A DNA stretch of 64,000 nt from the NCBI RefSeq assembly GCF_005503445.1, contig NZ_SCOH01000013.1, forward strand, positions 62,001 through 126,000, given 5' to 3'. The notes beneath the pieces were generated by a model that made no database searches, was not told the origin of the DNA, and was given only the letters and a program-made list of their open reading frames with translations. The translations under genes and the position numbers were made by a program. The stretch is from Chitinivorax sp. B. GTDB lineage: Bacteria > Pseudomonadota > Gammaproteobacteria > Burkholderiales > SCOH01. Numbering within the stretch: the first letter of the stretch is position 1; every line of letters begins with the position of its first letter. This document shows, one piece after another, positions 26,434 to 35,175 of this stretch.

Positions 26434-26954
26434 TGCGCTTCGTGGCGCTGCTGGGTTTGCTGGTCTTACCCGTCGCTCTGGCGGCGGAAACCTCGTTGTG
26501 CGGGCCCGGTGAAACGGTGTATTACACCTGTGTCACCAAGACGCCAAAGGGGCGCAAATGGGCCGCCTTGTGTGGGGAGGCAGACCAGCAACGCCGCCCG
26601 ACATGGCTACAGTACCGCTTTGGTAAGCCTGGTGCCATTGAATTCGCCTATCCAGCCGAACACGCCGGCAGCTTGAAGAAATTCATGGCCGGACACTATC
26701 TGCGCCCTTATCAGGGGCCGGATACGGCGATTGATTTCGGGTTGATCCGGTTCAAAAATGGGGCTTTCGATTACGTGCTGGAATACTCGGCAGATGACAA
26801 GTCAGCGACTCGTACCATTTCGGTCAAAGGCCCGGGTGTTGATCGGAATCTAACGTGCCTGCCACCTTTGCCACCGACACACATGCTGTCTGCGATTGAA
26901 TCGCTGCCTTGCGACCCTGATTTTCCAATGCCCAACATGCGGTGTGCCGAGTAG
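26433..26954 (+). CDS. Exported protein of unknown function
   Basis: 173 aa with a signal peptide (MRFVALLGLLVLPVALA). The mature part has about six cysteines (CGPGETVYYTC, CGE, CLPP, CDPDF, MRCAE) likely to form disulphides. Its ATG overlaps the parE stop (TGATG), so it is translated with parE. No family recognised. Confidence 0.8.
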   Translation: MRFVALLGLLVLPVALAAETSLCGPGETVYYTCVTKTPKGRKWAALCGEADQQRRPTWLQYRFGKPGAIEFAYPAEHAGSLKKFMAGHYLRPYQGPDTAIDFGLIRFKNGAFDYVLEYSADDKSATRTISVKGPGVDRNLTCLPPLPPTHMLSAIESLPCDPDFPMPNMRCAE

Positions 26955-26984
26955 CCTATTCGGCTTGAATGCGGTTGATAGATT

Positions 26985-27437
26985 TCAGCTCTTTGTAGGC
27001 TTGCGTTTGATATAGAGCTGCTTTGTCACCTTGGCAACCAGGTTGCCTTGCATGTCATGAATCAACACGGGTAGCTCTGGCAGGTACTTTTCTCCATCCG
27101 CTGTTTTTTGGCGGATTTCGTCGATGATTGAATCCTTGATATCAAACCTTGCCGTCACCTTGCCTTTGCCGGGGGCAATGAAGTCGATGTGCGCCGATTT
27201 ATCCCAGACGTAGTATTCCCGCCCCAGAATCTGCATCAACATCAGCATGTAAAACGGATCGGTCATCGCGAACAATGATCCGCCAAAATGCGTGCCGACA
27301 TAATTGCGGTTATACCAGCGCATGCGCAGTGCCACGGTGGCCTGCCTAAAATCCGGTGCAATGTGCTCGACCTTGATTCCAGCGCCCATGAACGGTGGCC
27401 ACAAGTTGATGAACCATTTCAATTTGCCAGGTGACAT
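26985..27437 (-). CDS. DUF4442 hotdog-fold protein (thioesterase-like)
   Basis: 150 aa from ATG 27437 (MSPGKLKWFINLWPPF), with AGGT about 7 nt upstream; an earlier start at 27500 would add 21 residues. YVGTHFGGSLFAMTDPFYMLML is the hotdog helix of DUF4442/PaaI-like proteins and YIKRKP ends the fold. Possibly an acyl-CoA thioesterase; substrate unknown. Convergent with the parE unit. Confidence 0.8.
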   Translation of the reverse strand: MSPGKLKWFINLWPPFMGAGIKVEHIAPDFRQATVALRMRWYNRNYVGTHFGGSLFAMTDPFYMLMLMQILGREYYVWDKSAHIDFIAPGKGKVTARFDIKDSIIDEIRQKTADGEKYLPELPVLIHDMQGNLVAKVTKQLYIKRKPTKS

Positions 27438-27752
27438 ACGGATACCTAAATTCAAACAATCGTTTGCTTGAATGGTTCCGGAAAGTAAGTGTTGTGTCAA
27501 GGCAATTACAGATCAATTGAGTGCAGCCTATTGATTTAAGGTAGTTGGCTTGGCACTGGCCTCACAATGGCGCCGTATGCCGCAGTTGATTGGTTCCGGT
27601 ACAGATTCAGTCGCTGTTTGGAACTGCCTGCCGGTTTCTGTCACTTATCAGGTATGGCCGTAGCTGCCAAATCCATTGGATACCCGCCTAATTGGCTGAC
27701 GTGGGTCGGTACTACAGCGCCATGGGGGCTAACTGGGTACGAAAGGGAGAAC

Positions 27753-28208
27753 ATGCATAACGAGAAGAAAGTCAGAGATTGTCTGGAAGACATGGGCAAT
27801 CGTAATGGCATCGCCGGGTTGAGGTTGGAGGCTGATGGCAGTACTGGGTTGGCACTCAAAAATGGGAAGCATCTGTACTTTAGGTATTTGGCAGGGCAGA
27901 ACAAATTGTTTTTCTATAGCACGTTGACCTTATGGCAGCCACGGGATGGTATGGAGGTAATCCAGCAAGCCATGTCAATGAACTGCCTGGAGTCGGGAAC
28001 GGAAGGTGGGGTGATTTCCTGGTCCATGTTTCAGCAGGCGTTATTACTGCAGGCCTCTATCGCCGTGGATTTGGTATCGGTAACGCGCTTGGAGCAGGAA
28101 GTCGAACTTTTCATCAATAAGCTGGATGCCGTGAAACAGCGTTTGTGCGACGTGTCGATGCCCACATCCGCATTGCCGGGCAGTTTTTCAAACCAGACTT
28201 ATGCCTGA
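27753..28208 (+). CDS. Probable type III secretion chaperone (CesT/SycE-like)
   Basis: 151 aa from ATG 27753, supported by AAGGGAGA; a longer frame exists to 27567 with no ribosome site. Small acidic alpha/beta protein with the CesT layout: N-terminal helix, strands GLRLEADGSTGLAL and HLYFRYLA, the central helix MFQQALLLQASIAVDLVSVT, and a final amphipathic helix (EVELFINKLDAVKQRL). Class I chaperones of this fold bind one effector encoded next to them, here the gene 24 nt downstream. No secretion apparatus genes are in the window. Recognition rests on fold pattern, not close identity. Confidence 0.65.
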   Translation: MHNEKKVRDCLEDMGNRNGIAGLRLEADGSTGLALKNGKHLYFRYLAGQNKLFFYSTLTLWQPRDGMEVIQQAMSMNCLESGTEGGVISWSMFQQALLLQASIAVDLVSVTRLEQEVELFINKLDAVKQRLCDVSMPTSALPGSFSNQTYA

Positions 28209-28232
28209 TTCGCCGAACTAGGGAAAAAGCGA

Positions 28233-29072
28233 ATGCTTTCAAGACTTGCAGCAAATGTATTGAAAACGACGGGCGGTGTTTTGGTCGGCGTGGCTGTTGA
28301 TCGCACAGCCAGGGGGATCGAGGGTGCGACACAAACAAATGCGCCTGATCCTATGCCACGACATCCACCGATGACTGGTACAGGGAATGAGCGTTTACAC
28401 CAAGTGGCGGTTGACATTGCCCCGTCAGAAAATGCCAACCCGATTTCCGACGGGTTTTCCAAACAGGTTGAGAATCGAGTGGATCTGTTACAGAAAATGG
28501 CAACGGTTGCACAAAATCCAGTCGAGGCAATGCAGCAGCTTGAGCAGGGTGTTGAACACCTGAAGTCGGATCTCGAGGTAGCGCGTGGCGCAGTTAAAGT
28601 TGTAGGGGGGCAAGCCACCATTAATCCGGACGATGTCACCCGAGTTGCAAAGGCCGGCGTACAAACCGCAGCTAACAATGTAGCGGAACATCTACGGAAC
28701 ATGAACCCTGCCGATGCGTTTCATGCAGCAGTCGATGCGACCCAACATGCGACGGATGCCACTTATGTGGCTGCAACAACATCACAAGATGGAATTCAGG
28801 AAGTGATTGGTGCTGCGCATGATCGCGCAAAGCATGAAATGACATCTGCCATGTTAGGCATGGCAGAAACGCAAGCACTTGCAATGGGTGTGGCAATGCT
28901 TCCATTCCCAGGGGCCCCGATTGTTGGCGGAATGATCGGGATCAGCGGCGCGATGTCTACGGGGGCCAAGGTTTCTGAAGTGTTGCACGATCTAGGCGGA
29001 AGTGGCGATCAGCAGACTTCGGCTATGCGCCAGGAAATGTCGTCGATTCTCAAGGAAAAAGCTCGTGAATGA
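28233..29072 (+). CDS. Candidate type III secreted protein, partner of the upstream chaperone
   Basis: 279 aa, no signal peptide, no family recognised. The N-terminal about 75 residues are polar and Pro/Gly/Thr-rich, as is usual for secretion and chaperone-binding regions. The middle (80-200) is helical and Ala-rich with coiled-coil character. A Gly/Ala-rich hydrophobic hairpin (about 213-250, ALAMGVAMLPFPG then IVGGMIGISGA) could insert in a membrane. The pairing with a chaperone-like gene 24 nt upstream is the reason for calling it an effector or translocator candidate. Confidence 0.5.
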   Translation: MLSRLAANVLKTTGGVLVGVAVDRTARGIEGATQTNAPDPMPRHPPMTGTGNERLHQVAVDIAPSENANPISDGFSKQVENRVDLLQKMATVAQNPVEAMQQLEQGVEHLKSDLEVARGAVKVVGGQATINPDDVTRVAKAGVQTAANNVAEHLRNMNPADAFHAAVDATQHATDATYVAATTSQDGIQEVIGAAHDRAKHEMTSAMLGMAETQALAMGVAMLPFPGAPIVGGMIGISGAMSTGAKVSEVLHDLGGSGDQQTSAMRQEMSSILKEKARE

Positions 29073-29120
29073 CAGACGTGGCTTGGTAGTCGTATTGGTC
29101 CGTTACGTCTTGGGGGAGGG

Positions 29121-29426
29121 ATGGCAATGAAATACCCTTGCACTCGCTGTGGCAGTTGCTGCCGCAAAATGGAAAGGGTGGCTGGACTGAATCGTGGTGA
29201 CGGCGTTTGCCGTTTTCTGGATGAGCGGACAGATTTGTGTACAGTTTATGCGACTCGACCATTGCAATGCCGGGTGGATGATTCTTACACCATGCGGTTT
29301 CGCAGTACGATGAGTGCACGTACCTACTACATGGCACAAGTAAATCGGTGTACAAAGCTGAATCCAATCAATGCTGCATTGTCACATGATGTCACAGCTG
29401 CATTGCAGCTTGCTGGATTGGATTAA
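29121..29426 (+). CDS. YkgJ-family cysteine-cluster protein
   Basis: 101 aa. The N-terminal CTRCGSCCRK motif, then CRFLDE, LCTVYATRPLQCR, and a last Cys at NRCTKLN give the Cys set of the YkgJ/UPF0153 family, thought to bind zinc or iron. GGGGGAGGG precedes the ATG. It lies 48 nt after the effector candidate, so the three genes may be one unit. Its stop codon lies in the first bases of a 117-bp repeat. Confidence 0.85.
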   Translation: MAMKYPCTRCGSCCRKMERVAGLNRGDGVCRFLDERTDLCTVYATRPLQCRVDDSYTMRFRSTMSARTYYMAQVNRCTKLNPINAALSHDVTAALQLAGLD

Positions 29427-29540
29427 GAACTGCTAACAAAACCCTTCTGGTGTTGTTGTGCAAACTCGTCGTACGCTCGTACTGTCTTTGTTTGCACGCC
29501 TAACCAGAATCACTTCGCTGGGTTTTGTTAGCGGCTCTAA
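29424..29540. repeat. 117-bp palindromic repeat, copy 1
   Basis: Ends are inverted repeats (GCTAACAAAACCC inside the left edge, GGGTTTTGTTAGC inside the right), with inner arms CTTCTGG and CCAGAATC. The same unit recurs at 32716-32832 (direct) and 46318-46434 (inverted). It carries the stop codon of the YkgJ gene. It looks like a MITE/REP-type element; no ORF of its own. The rest of the gap to 29732 shows only an AT-rich leader for the next gene. Confidence 0.85.
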
Positions 29541-29732
29541 GCATCACGATTTGCTTGGTAAATTGGTGATGGCTTTATTTGAATTTCTAGTTAAATAAAT
29601 GTGTGGGATTGGTTGGTTTTTAAGTTCAGTTTTCGTTCATCTAACTGGCGTTAATGTGTGAGCCATGCCGGACGCGATCCAGCGAAACGAAACCGGTAAT
29701 GAATGCTTAACCTAAACTGAATGGAGATGTAA

Positions 29733-30044
29733 ATGAACAAACTGATTGCTACGCTGATTGCTTCCGCTTTTGCTGCTGTTTCCTTCAGTGCTGTTGCTGC
29801 CACACCTGTAGCAGATGCCAAGCCTGCCGAAACCAAACCCGCTGTTGAAACGAAGGTGGAAGCAAAAGCAGAAGCAAAGCCTGCCGCAGAAGTGAAGGCA
29901 GACACCGCTGTTAAGCCTGCAGTGGAAAAGAAGGCCAAGAAACCTGCCAAAGCAGCTAAAAAAGCAGAGGAAAAAGCACCCGCTGCAGAAAAGGTAAATG
30001 ATACCAAGCCAGCAGAAAAGAAAGCTGAAGAAAAGAAATCTTAA
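29733..30044 (+). CDS. Small exported Lys/Ala/Pro-rich protein
   Basis: 103 aa. Signal peptide (1-23, ending AVAATPVA). The mature part is low-complexity, alternating Ala, Lys, Glu and Pro (AETKPAVETKVEAKAEAKPA), highly charged and probably disordered. AATGGAGAT precedes the ATG, and a strong terminator follows. Related histone-H1-like or periplasmic charged proteins are common, but no function can be given. Confidence 0.75.
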   Translation: MNKLIATLIASAFAAVSFSAVAATPVADAKPAETKPAVETKVEAKAEAKPAAEVKADTAVKPAVEKKAKKPAKAAKKAEEKAPAAEKVNDTKPAEKKAEEKKS

Positions 30045-30065
30045 TCAGGATTTTAAATGAATATT

Positions 30066-30094
30066 AAAAATGGCGGAATTATTCCGCCCTTTTT
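30066..30094 (+). terminator. Intrinsic terminator
   Basis: GGCGGAA-TTA-TTCCGCC followed by C and five T, 27 nt after the stop of the Lys/Ala-rich gene. Confidence 0.9.
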
Positions 30095-30160
30095 CATTGC
30101 TTGATTGATATTTAAAAAGGCAGGCCAATAAAGTATTGGCTGGCTTTCAAATATAGGGAT

Positions 30161-32302
30161 CTAAAGTGGTCCAGGGTCCTTATGGAGTTGATAGAGCTCA
30201 CTACCTGCCGAAATAATGCTGGTCGAAACTGGATTGTTGTCCAGCTGCTGCCAGCCTGGGCAGCTGTTTCCGCTGCATGGCACCCCGGTATAACGCCAGA
30301 TCGCACCACCAAAGTGCAACTGATATAGCGAATTGGCTGCAGCCAGGCTAACGGTCTGCAAATTGTTGTCCAGTTTTTGCCAGCCCGGGCAACTGTTCCC
30401 GCTGCAAGGTGTACCCGTGTAACGCCATACACCGCCGTCATTATGCAATTGATATAACGCACTGCCGGCAGCTTCAATGGCGATTGTCTTGGCATTGTTA
30501 TCCAAGCGTTGCCAACCCGGACAACTGTCGCCACTGCAGGGGACGCCAGTGTAACGCCAGATCCAGCCATCTTTGTGCAACTGATACAGGCTGCTACCGG
30601 CAGAGGCGATGGCAATGGTCTTCGGATTATTGTCCAGCCGTTGCCAGCCCGGGCAACTGTTACCACTGCAGGGAACGCCGGTGTAACGCCAGATCCAACC
30701 ATCTTTGTGCAACTGGTACAGGTTACCACCCGCGGCGGATACGGCGATGGTCTTCGGATTATTGTCCAGCCGTTGCCAGCCAGGGCAACTGTTGCCACTG
30801 CAGGGAACACCGGTGTAGCGCCAGATCCAGCCATCCTTGTGCAATTGATACAGGTTTGCACCATCTGCAGCGATTGCGACGGTTTTTGCATTGTTGTCGA
30901 GTCGCAGCCAGCCAGGGCAACTGTTGCCACTGCAGGGAACGCCGGTATAGCGCCAGATCCAGCCATCATTATGCAACTGGTACAGATGCCCGGGCGCTGC
31001 GGCCAGTTGCACGGTCTTTGGATTGTTGTCGAGCATCTGCCAGCCAGGGCAGCTGCCGCCACTACACGGTACACCGGTATAACGCCAGATTGCCCCCGCT
31101 GGCGCACGGAAGCCCGATACCGTTGATGCCGTCAAATTCAACACCCTTGCGTTGTCATGGGTTGCGGTGGTTCCCATCGGGACGCCGCCGTAGCTGACAT
31201 TGGGATTGGACCAATATTGCAGGCGTGGGCAAGAACTGCTGCAGTTGTAGGCCATGATGGTGCGCCAGTTGTTGCCATAGCGATAGCCGTGCCCAAATGC
31301 ATAAGGCGTTGTGGATCCATCTGCTTCAGGATTATGGCGTGCGCCTTGCAGGTGGCCGATTTCGTGGGCAAATGAGTAGTAGCCTGTAGCACAGCTGTAG
31401 TGCACGGTTGCAAAGGCGCTTTTTGCGTCAGATTTTATAGCGGCAGCCATACCGCAAAAATCAGTTTTGTTCAGAACCAACATCGTCACGTCTGCACTGT
31501 AGACATCACGTTGGGTATGCACTTCATCCATGAATCCGTCACGGGTGTTTTTCAGGTGTGACACGATGGTGTCGTAGGTGTAGGCGGCTTCGTTATAGTT
31601 GACACGGAACACCTTGCCTAATTGCAGTCTGGCGTTGATGCCGCTATTGATGTAACTCTGGTTTGTTTCATCAATTGCCAATTGAATCGTGCCGCGGATA
31701 TCGGCGGTGGCTGTCTCTGCCGCCTTGGTGTAAGCAACGGCAACCGAGACTGGATACGGAGCCAACAATAATGATGAATCAACGGCTTCGGGTTGGCCTG
31801 TCAATGGGTTATCCGGAAAGTAAGGTGCACGATTCATACTGGGGGGTTCGTCATCCGGCATGTTTGACAAATCCACCTGAATCAGCGAGTGCATACCATT
31901 ACCCAGTGGGCGAATCTGATAGAGCTCCTTACCACTGCGGATCGAGCCAGTGACATTGTCGCCACGAACAACCAACGTAGCTTCGCCCGGTAAATTCGAT
32001 AGTGTACCGTACCAGGTAAAGTCCTCTTCAGAACGCTTGTCGATACGGGTACGGTTGGCTTGCACCTGCAGGTTAAAGCGCAATGTCAATTCCAATGTGT
32101 CGTCTGCAAGCGCTGCCAGATTCAGTTTGACCATACTGATCTGCTTGGTCATCTTTTCCTGCTTGATCTGGTCCACCATGCGTTGCTGATCAAGGCTGAT
32201 GGCAGCCATGTCCCGTTCTGGCATCGGTACGAACAAGGAGCCGGCCTGGGCGGCGCCTGAGATCAGTAAACCCAATGCCAATACACTATGTCGACATTTC
32301 AT
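30161..32302 (-). CDS. Secreted zinc metallopeptidase with seven lectin-like C-terminal repeats
   Basis: 713 aa from ATG 32302 (signal peptide ending SGAAQAGS). A pro-region is followed by a reprolysin-type (M12B-like) catalytic domain with HEIGHLQGARH (His313, Glu314, His317, His323). From about residue 405 come seven tandem repeats of about 44 residues, each with RYTGVPCSG-SCPGW, LDNN and LYQLH, resembling tectonin/beta-propeller lectin repeats; each has a Cys pair. Likely an extracellular protease targeted to a surface glycan or matrix. The repeats are also highly similar in DNA. Confidence 0.88.
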   Translation of the reverse strand: MKCRHSVLALGLLISGAAQAGSLFVPMPERDMAAISLDQQRMVDQIKQEKMTKQISMVKLNLAALADDTLELTLRFNLQVQANRTRIDKRSEEDFTWYGTLSNLPGEATLVVRGDNVTGSIRSGKELYQIRPLGNGMHSLIQVDLSNMPDDEPPSMNRAPYFPDNPLTGQPEAVDSSLLLAPYPVSVAVAYTKAAETATADIRGTIQLAIDETNQSYINSGINARLQLGKVFRVNYNEAAYTYDTIVSHLKNTRDGFMDEVHTQRDVYSADVTMLVLNKTDFCGMAAAIKSDAKSAFATVHYSCATGYYSFAHEIGHLQGARHNPEADGSTTPYAFGHGYRYGNNWRTIMAYNCSSSCPRLQYWSNPNVSYGGVPMGTTATHDNARVLNLTASTVSGFRAPAGAIWRYTGVPCSGGSCPGWQMLDNNPKTVQLAAAPGHLYQLHNDGWIWRYTGVPCSGNSCPGWLRLDNNAKTVAIAADGANLYQLHKDGWIWRYTGVPCSGNSCPGWQRLDNNPKTIAVSAAGGNLYQLHKDGWIWRYTGVPCSGNSCPGWQRLDNNPKTIAIASAGSSLYQLHKDGWIWRYTGVPCSGDSCPGWQRLDNNAKTIAIEAAGSALYQLHNDGGVWRYTGTPCSGNSCPGWQKLDNNLQTVSLAAANSLYQLHFGGAIWRYTGVPCSGNSCPGWQQLDNNPVSTSIISAGSELYQLHKDPGPL

Positions 32303-32715
32303 CTGAAAGGCCCTCGATAGAAAGAGATTGGATATGAAGAGATGCAAGCAGCCATGTCCGCATGAGCTGAACTTGGCATGCACTACTTGAACGTCAACTG
32401 GCACGACTTGCCAGGGAGCGGCTCGCTACCGCACAGGAGAGAAAGACAAAGCCATGTTGGATCAACGGCTTGGGCGGTCGAGCGGGTGTCGTATTCGGAT
32501 GCTAGAACGTCAAAAATCAAATGCCAAATAGATTCTAAAATCCGGAAAAATGCATTTTAATGAAAGGCCTATTCATGCTGTTTCATATGGATGCGGGAAC
32601 GTAATTTGACGATGTCGCAAAATTGACTCCTGACATCATGCATGTTGATTTGCGACAACCCGGCACGGATTGAGTGCGTGCGTCTTCTTGCCACACCGGT
32701 GGTGCTGACGTTGAT
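32303..32715. other. Upstream region of the metallopeptidase gene
   Basis: No gene supported in about 410 bp. It should hold the leftward promoter of the protease; reverse-strand CTTTC/GAAAG-rich sequence just before the start includes a weak ribosome site. The right side is AT-rich and runs into repeat copy 2. Confidence 0.5.
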
Positions 32716-32832
32716 TTAGAGCCGTTAACAAAACCCTTCTGGTGTTGTTGTGCAAACTTGTCGTACTCACGTACGGCCTTCGTTTGCACGCCTAACCAGA
32801 ATCACTTCGCTGGGTTTTGATAGCGACTCTTA
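32716..32832. repeat. 117-bp palindromic repeat, copy 2
   Basis: Same orientation as the copy at 29424, with a few substitutions (GCCGTTAAC at the left edge, GATAGCGACTC at the right). The last three bases supply the stop codon of the leftward NTF2-like gene. Confidence 0.85.
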
Positions 32833-33231
32833 GTGGATCGCTGATTCCAGCGCGGCAGTGTCTTCATAAAAGTGGTAATGCACCAATTGCCCAGCTTCTA
32901 CTTTGGCAATCAGGGCCCAGTCGCTACTGAACCACTTGTCGGTTGCGGTACTTTGATGCCGTAACTGCCCGTACAGCGCCACTTGGTTGCCATCGCATAG
33001 TCGGCCCTGGATATCGAACTGGCCAGGCTTCAGTACGGAAGCGAAATGTTGCAGCATGGTTTGCATGCCGCTGGGGCCTATGAAGCGGCCATACAATGGG
33101 TTGTCTGGGCTGGGGGTCGCACGGGATGGAATGATCAGCGCCTCTGGATGAATCAGCGCCAGTGCAGCATGTATTTGGCCAGTGAAGACGTGTTGCAGGA
33201 ACTGATCGACGATGGCTATCGGGGTTGTCAT
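32830..33231 (-). CDS. NTF2-like / SnoaL-like protein
   Basis: 133 aa. IVDQFLQHVFTGQIHAALAL, LYGRFIGPSGMQTMLQHF and VHYHFYEDTAAL fit the ketosteroid-isomerase/SnoaL fold. It may be a small isomerase, cyclase or ligand binder. Divergent from a LysR gene 108 bp away, its probable regulator. The terminal codon lies inside repeat copy 2, so the native C-terminus may have been altered by insertion. Confidence 0.8.
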   Translation of the reverse strand: MTTPIAIVDQFLQHVFTGQIHAALALIHPEALIIPSRATPSPDNPLYGRFIGPSGMQTMLQHFASVLKPGQFDIQGRLCDGNQVALYGQLRHQSTATDKWFSSDWALIAKVEAGQLVHYHFYEDTAALESAIH

Positions 33232-33312
33232 GGTTTGTCTCTTTTGAGTAATCGAATTGACAGCTTACTGTGCGAAAAAAGAAACAAAAATAGCAATCGC
33301 CGCAGATATTAT

Positions 33313-33326
33313 GTGCGAATTTGCAC
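33313..33326. promoter_or_regulatory. Dyad in the LysR / NTF2-like divergent region
   Basis: GTGCGAA-TTTGCAC, near-perfect 7-base arms, 14 bp before the LysR ATG; the half-site GTGCGAA recurs at 33270-33276. Plausible autoregulatory LysR site. Confidence 0.4.
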
Positions 33327-33339
33327 GGAGTGACAGGCA

Positions 33340-34218
33340 ATGGTGTGGGACGATGTCCGGTACTTTCTGATGTTGGCTCGGGTTGGAAGTTTGTCGGCGG
33401 CGGCAAGACAATTGCAGGTTGAACATTCAACTGTCGCGCGAAGGGTTGATGCATTGGAGCAGGCACTGAAGTTACGTTTGTTCGATCGATTGCCGAGAGG
33501 TTGGCAGATGACGGCAGCGGGCGAATCACTGATGAATATGGCGGAACGACTGGAGGAAGAGGCGCTGTCATTTGAGCGGGCTGCATTGGGTGTGGCTGAA
33601 CTGTCCGGCCATGTCCGCGTATCGGTTCCTCCCGCATTGGCCAGTCATTTCCTGGTACCGCACATGCATCATTTCATGCAACGTTATCCGCAAATCCACT
33701 TGGTAATGGCTGCCGAGGCGCACAAGGTGAATTTGGCCCAACATGAGGCTGATCTGGCGATCCGTCTTGGGCGGCCTGAAGCATCAGGCTTGGTGGCGCG
33801 CAAACTGGCAGACATCGGGTATGGCCTGTATGCGACGGCAGCGCATCTTGCATTGCCAGTTGGAGAACAGGCTGTGTTGGGGTTCGATGAAGCATTCCCG
33901 GCCTTGCCACAGAAAAAATGGTTGTCTGCCTGGTTGCATGAACGGGTAGTCGTGCTGCAATCCAATGATTTGATGGTGTTGTTCCAAGCTGCCTGCGCAG
34001 GGTGGGGGATTGCACTGTTACCCCATTTTCTGGCGCAAACGGCCCCAGCCCTGCAACTGGTGCCGGACGCCCCGCAGTGGCCTTATCGTGAGGCTTGCCT
34101 GGTCCTGCATCCTGATCTGCGCCGTGCCCCGCGTGTCAGGGCAATTGCGGATGAATTGATTGCGTTGTTTCAGCTTCATGTCGAGGTATTGCGGGGGCCC
34201 GGGTGTGTTGAAATATGA
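33340..34218 (+). CDS. LysR-family transcriptional regulator
   Basis: 292 aa. N-terminal HTH (YFLMLARVGSLSAAARQL, EHSTVARRVDALEQ) and effector-binding domain (VRVSVPPALASHFLVPHMHHF). Divergent from the NTF2-like gene, which it probably controls. Confidence 0.92.
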   Translation: MVWDDVRYFLMLARVGSLSAAARQLQVEHSTVARRVDALEQALKLRLFDRLPRGWQMTAAGESLMNMAERLEEEALSFERAALGVAELSGHVRVSVPPALASHFLVPHMHHFMQRYPQIHLVMAAEAHKVNLAQHEADLAIRLGRPEASGLVARKLADIGYGLYATAAHLALPVGEQAVLGFDEAFPALPQKKWLSAWLHERVVVLQSNDLMVLFQAACAGWGIALLPHFLAQTAPALQLVPDAPQWPYREACLVLHPDLRRAPRVRAIADELIALFQLHVEVLRGPGCVEI

Positions 34219-34296
34219 TGTCCGAAAACGGCGAGACGACACTGGATCATCGCGCTAACATGGGCAACATCTTCTCTTTGCAGGTCGACTGCTATC

Positions 34297-35175
34297 ATGA
34301 CTGCCCGCAATCAAATCGATCTGTTATTGCTGGCTGCCCTCTGGGGCGCCTCTTTCCTGTTCATGCGAGTTGCCGTACCCATATTGGGACCATTGGCGCT
34401 GATTGAATTGCGGGTAGTGGTGGCCGCAGCTTTTTTGCTGCCAATTTTGGCATGGCGCGGACAATTACTTGTCTTGATAAGCCATTGGCGGCCATTGGCG
34501 GTGGTCGGTATGCTCAATTCTGCCTTGCCATTTGTGTTGATTGCTTACGCCACACTATCACTGACTGCAGGCTTTGCTTCTGTCATCAATGCAACGACCC
34601 CGATGTTCGGTGCCTTGGTCGCATGGTTTTGGCTGAGTGAACGACTGAATTGGCTCAAGGTGCTGGGATTAGTGATTGGATTCGCGGGCGTGGCCATACT
34701 GGTGTGGGACAAGGTTTCCTTCAAGACTGGTACAACAGGCTTGGCCGTGATGGCTGCATTGCTTGCAACCTTTGCTTATGGTGTGGCTGCCAGCTACACC
34801 AAACGCTACCTGCATGAGGTTGTGCCATTGGCGATTGCGGCGGGTAGCCAGCTATGGGCAGGTATCGTATTACTGCCATTTGCGGTTTGGCAATGGCCTG
34901 TAGGTGATATTCCGGTGTCGATCTGGCTGAATGTCCTGGTACTAGGCATCGCGTGTACCGGTCTGGCTTACATCCTGTATTTCCGGTTACTGGCGGAGTT
35001 GGGGGCCACACGTGCTACAGCGGTGACTTTCCTGATCCCGGTATTTGGCGTGGTCTGGGGAGCGGTCTGGTTAGGGGAAACGGTCACATTGCGCATGCTG
35101 GCTGGTGGTGTGGTGATTCTGCTAGGGACGGCGCTGACCATGGATGTATGGTCACTGAAGAGGCGCACACCATGA
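34297..35175 (+). CDS. EamA/DMT-family transporter
   Basis: 292 aa with ten membrane segments in two EamA repeats (LLLAALWGASFLFMRVA and LAVMAALLATFAYGVAASY). A metabolite exporter of unknown substrate. Its stop overlaps the ATG of the next gene (ATGA), placing it in an operon with the DNA repair genes. Confidence 0.9.
   Translation: MTARNQIDLLLLAALWGASFLFMRVAVPILGPLALIELRVVVAAAFLLPILAWRGQLLVLISHWRPLAVVGMLNSALPFVLIAYATLSLTAGFASVINATTPMFGALVAWFWLSERLNWLKVLGLVIGFAGVAILVWDKVSFKTGTTGLAVMAALLATFAYGVAASYTKRYLHEVVPLAIAAGSQLWAGIVLLPFAVWQWPVGDIPVSIWLNVLVLGIACTGLAYILYFRLLAELGATRATAVTFLIPVFGVVWGAVWLGETVTLRMLAGGVVILLGTALTMDVWSLKRRTP

Noticed and set aside
30250-31100. Regularly spaced DNA repeats that could suggest a CRISPR or tandem array
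   Set aside because: The period of about 130 bp is in frame with the protein repeats of the metallopeptidase and there are no unique spacers.
30409-31197. 262-codon open frame antisense to the metallopeptidase repeats
   Set aside because: Its periodic sequence is the reverse-complement echo of the 44-residue repeats; no independent support.
32583-32789. 68-codon ORF covering part of repeat copy 2
   Set aside because: Composed largely of repeat sequence with no ribosome site.
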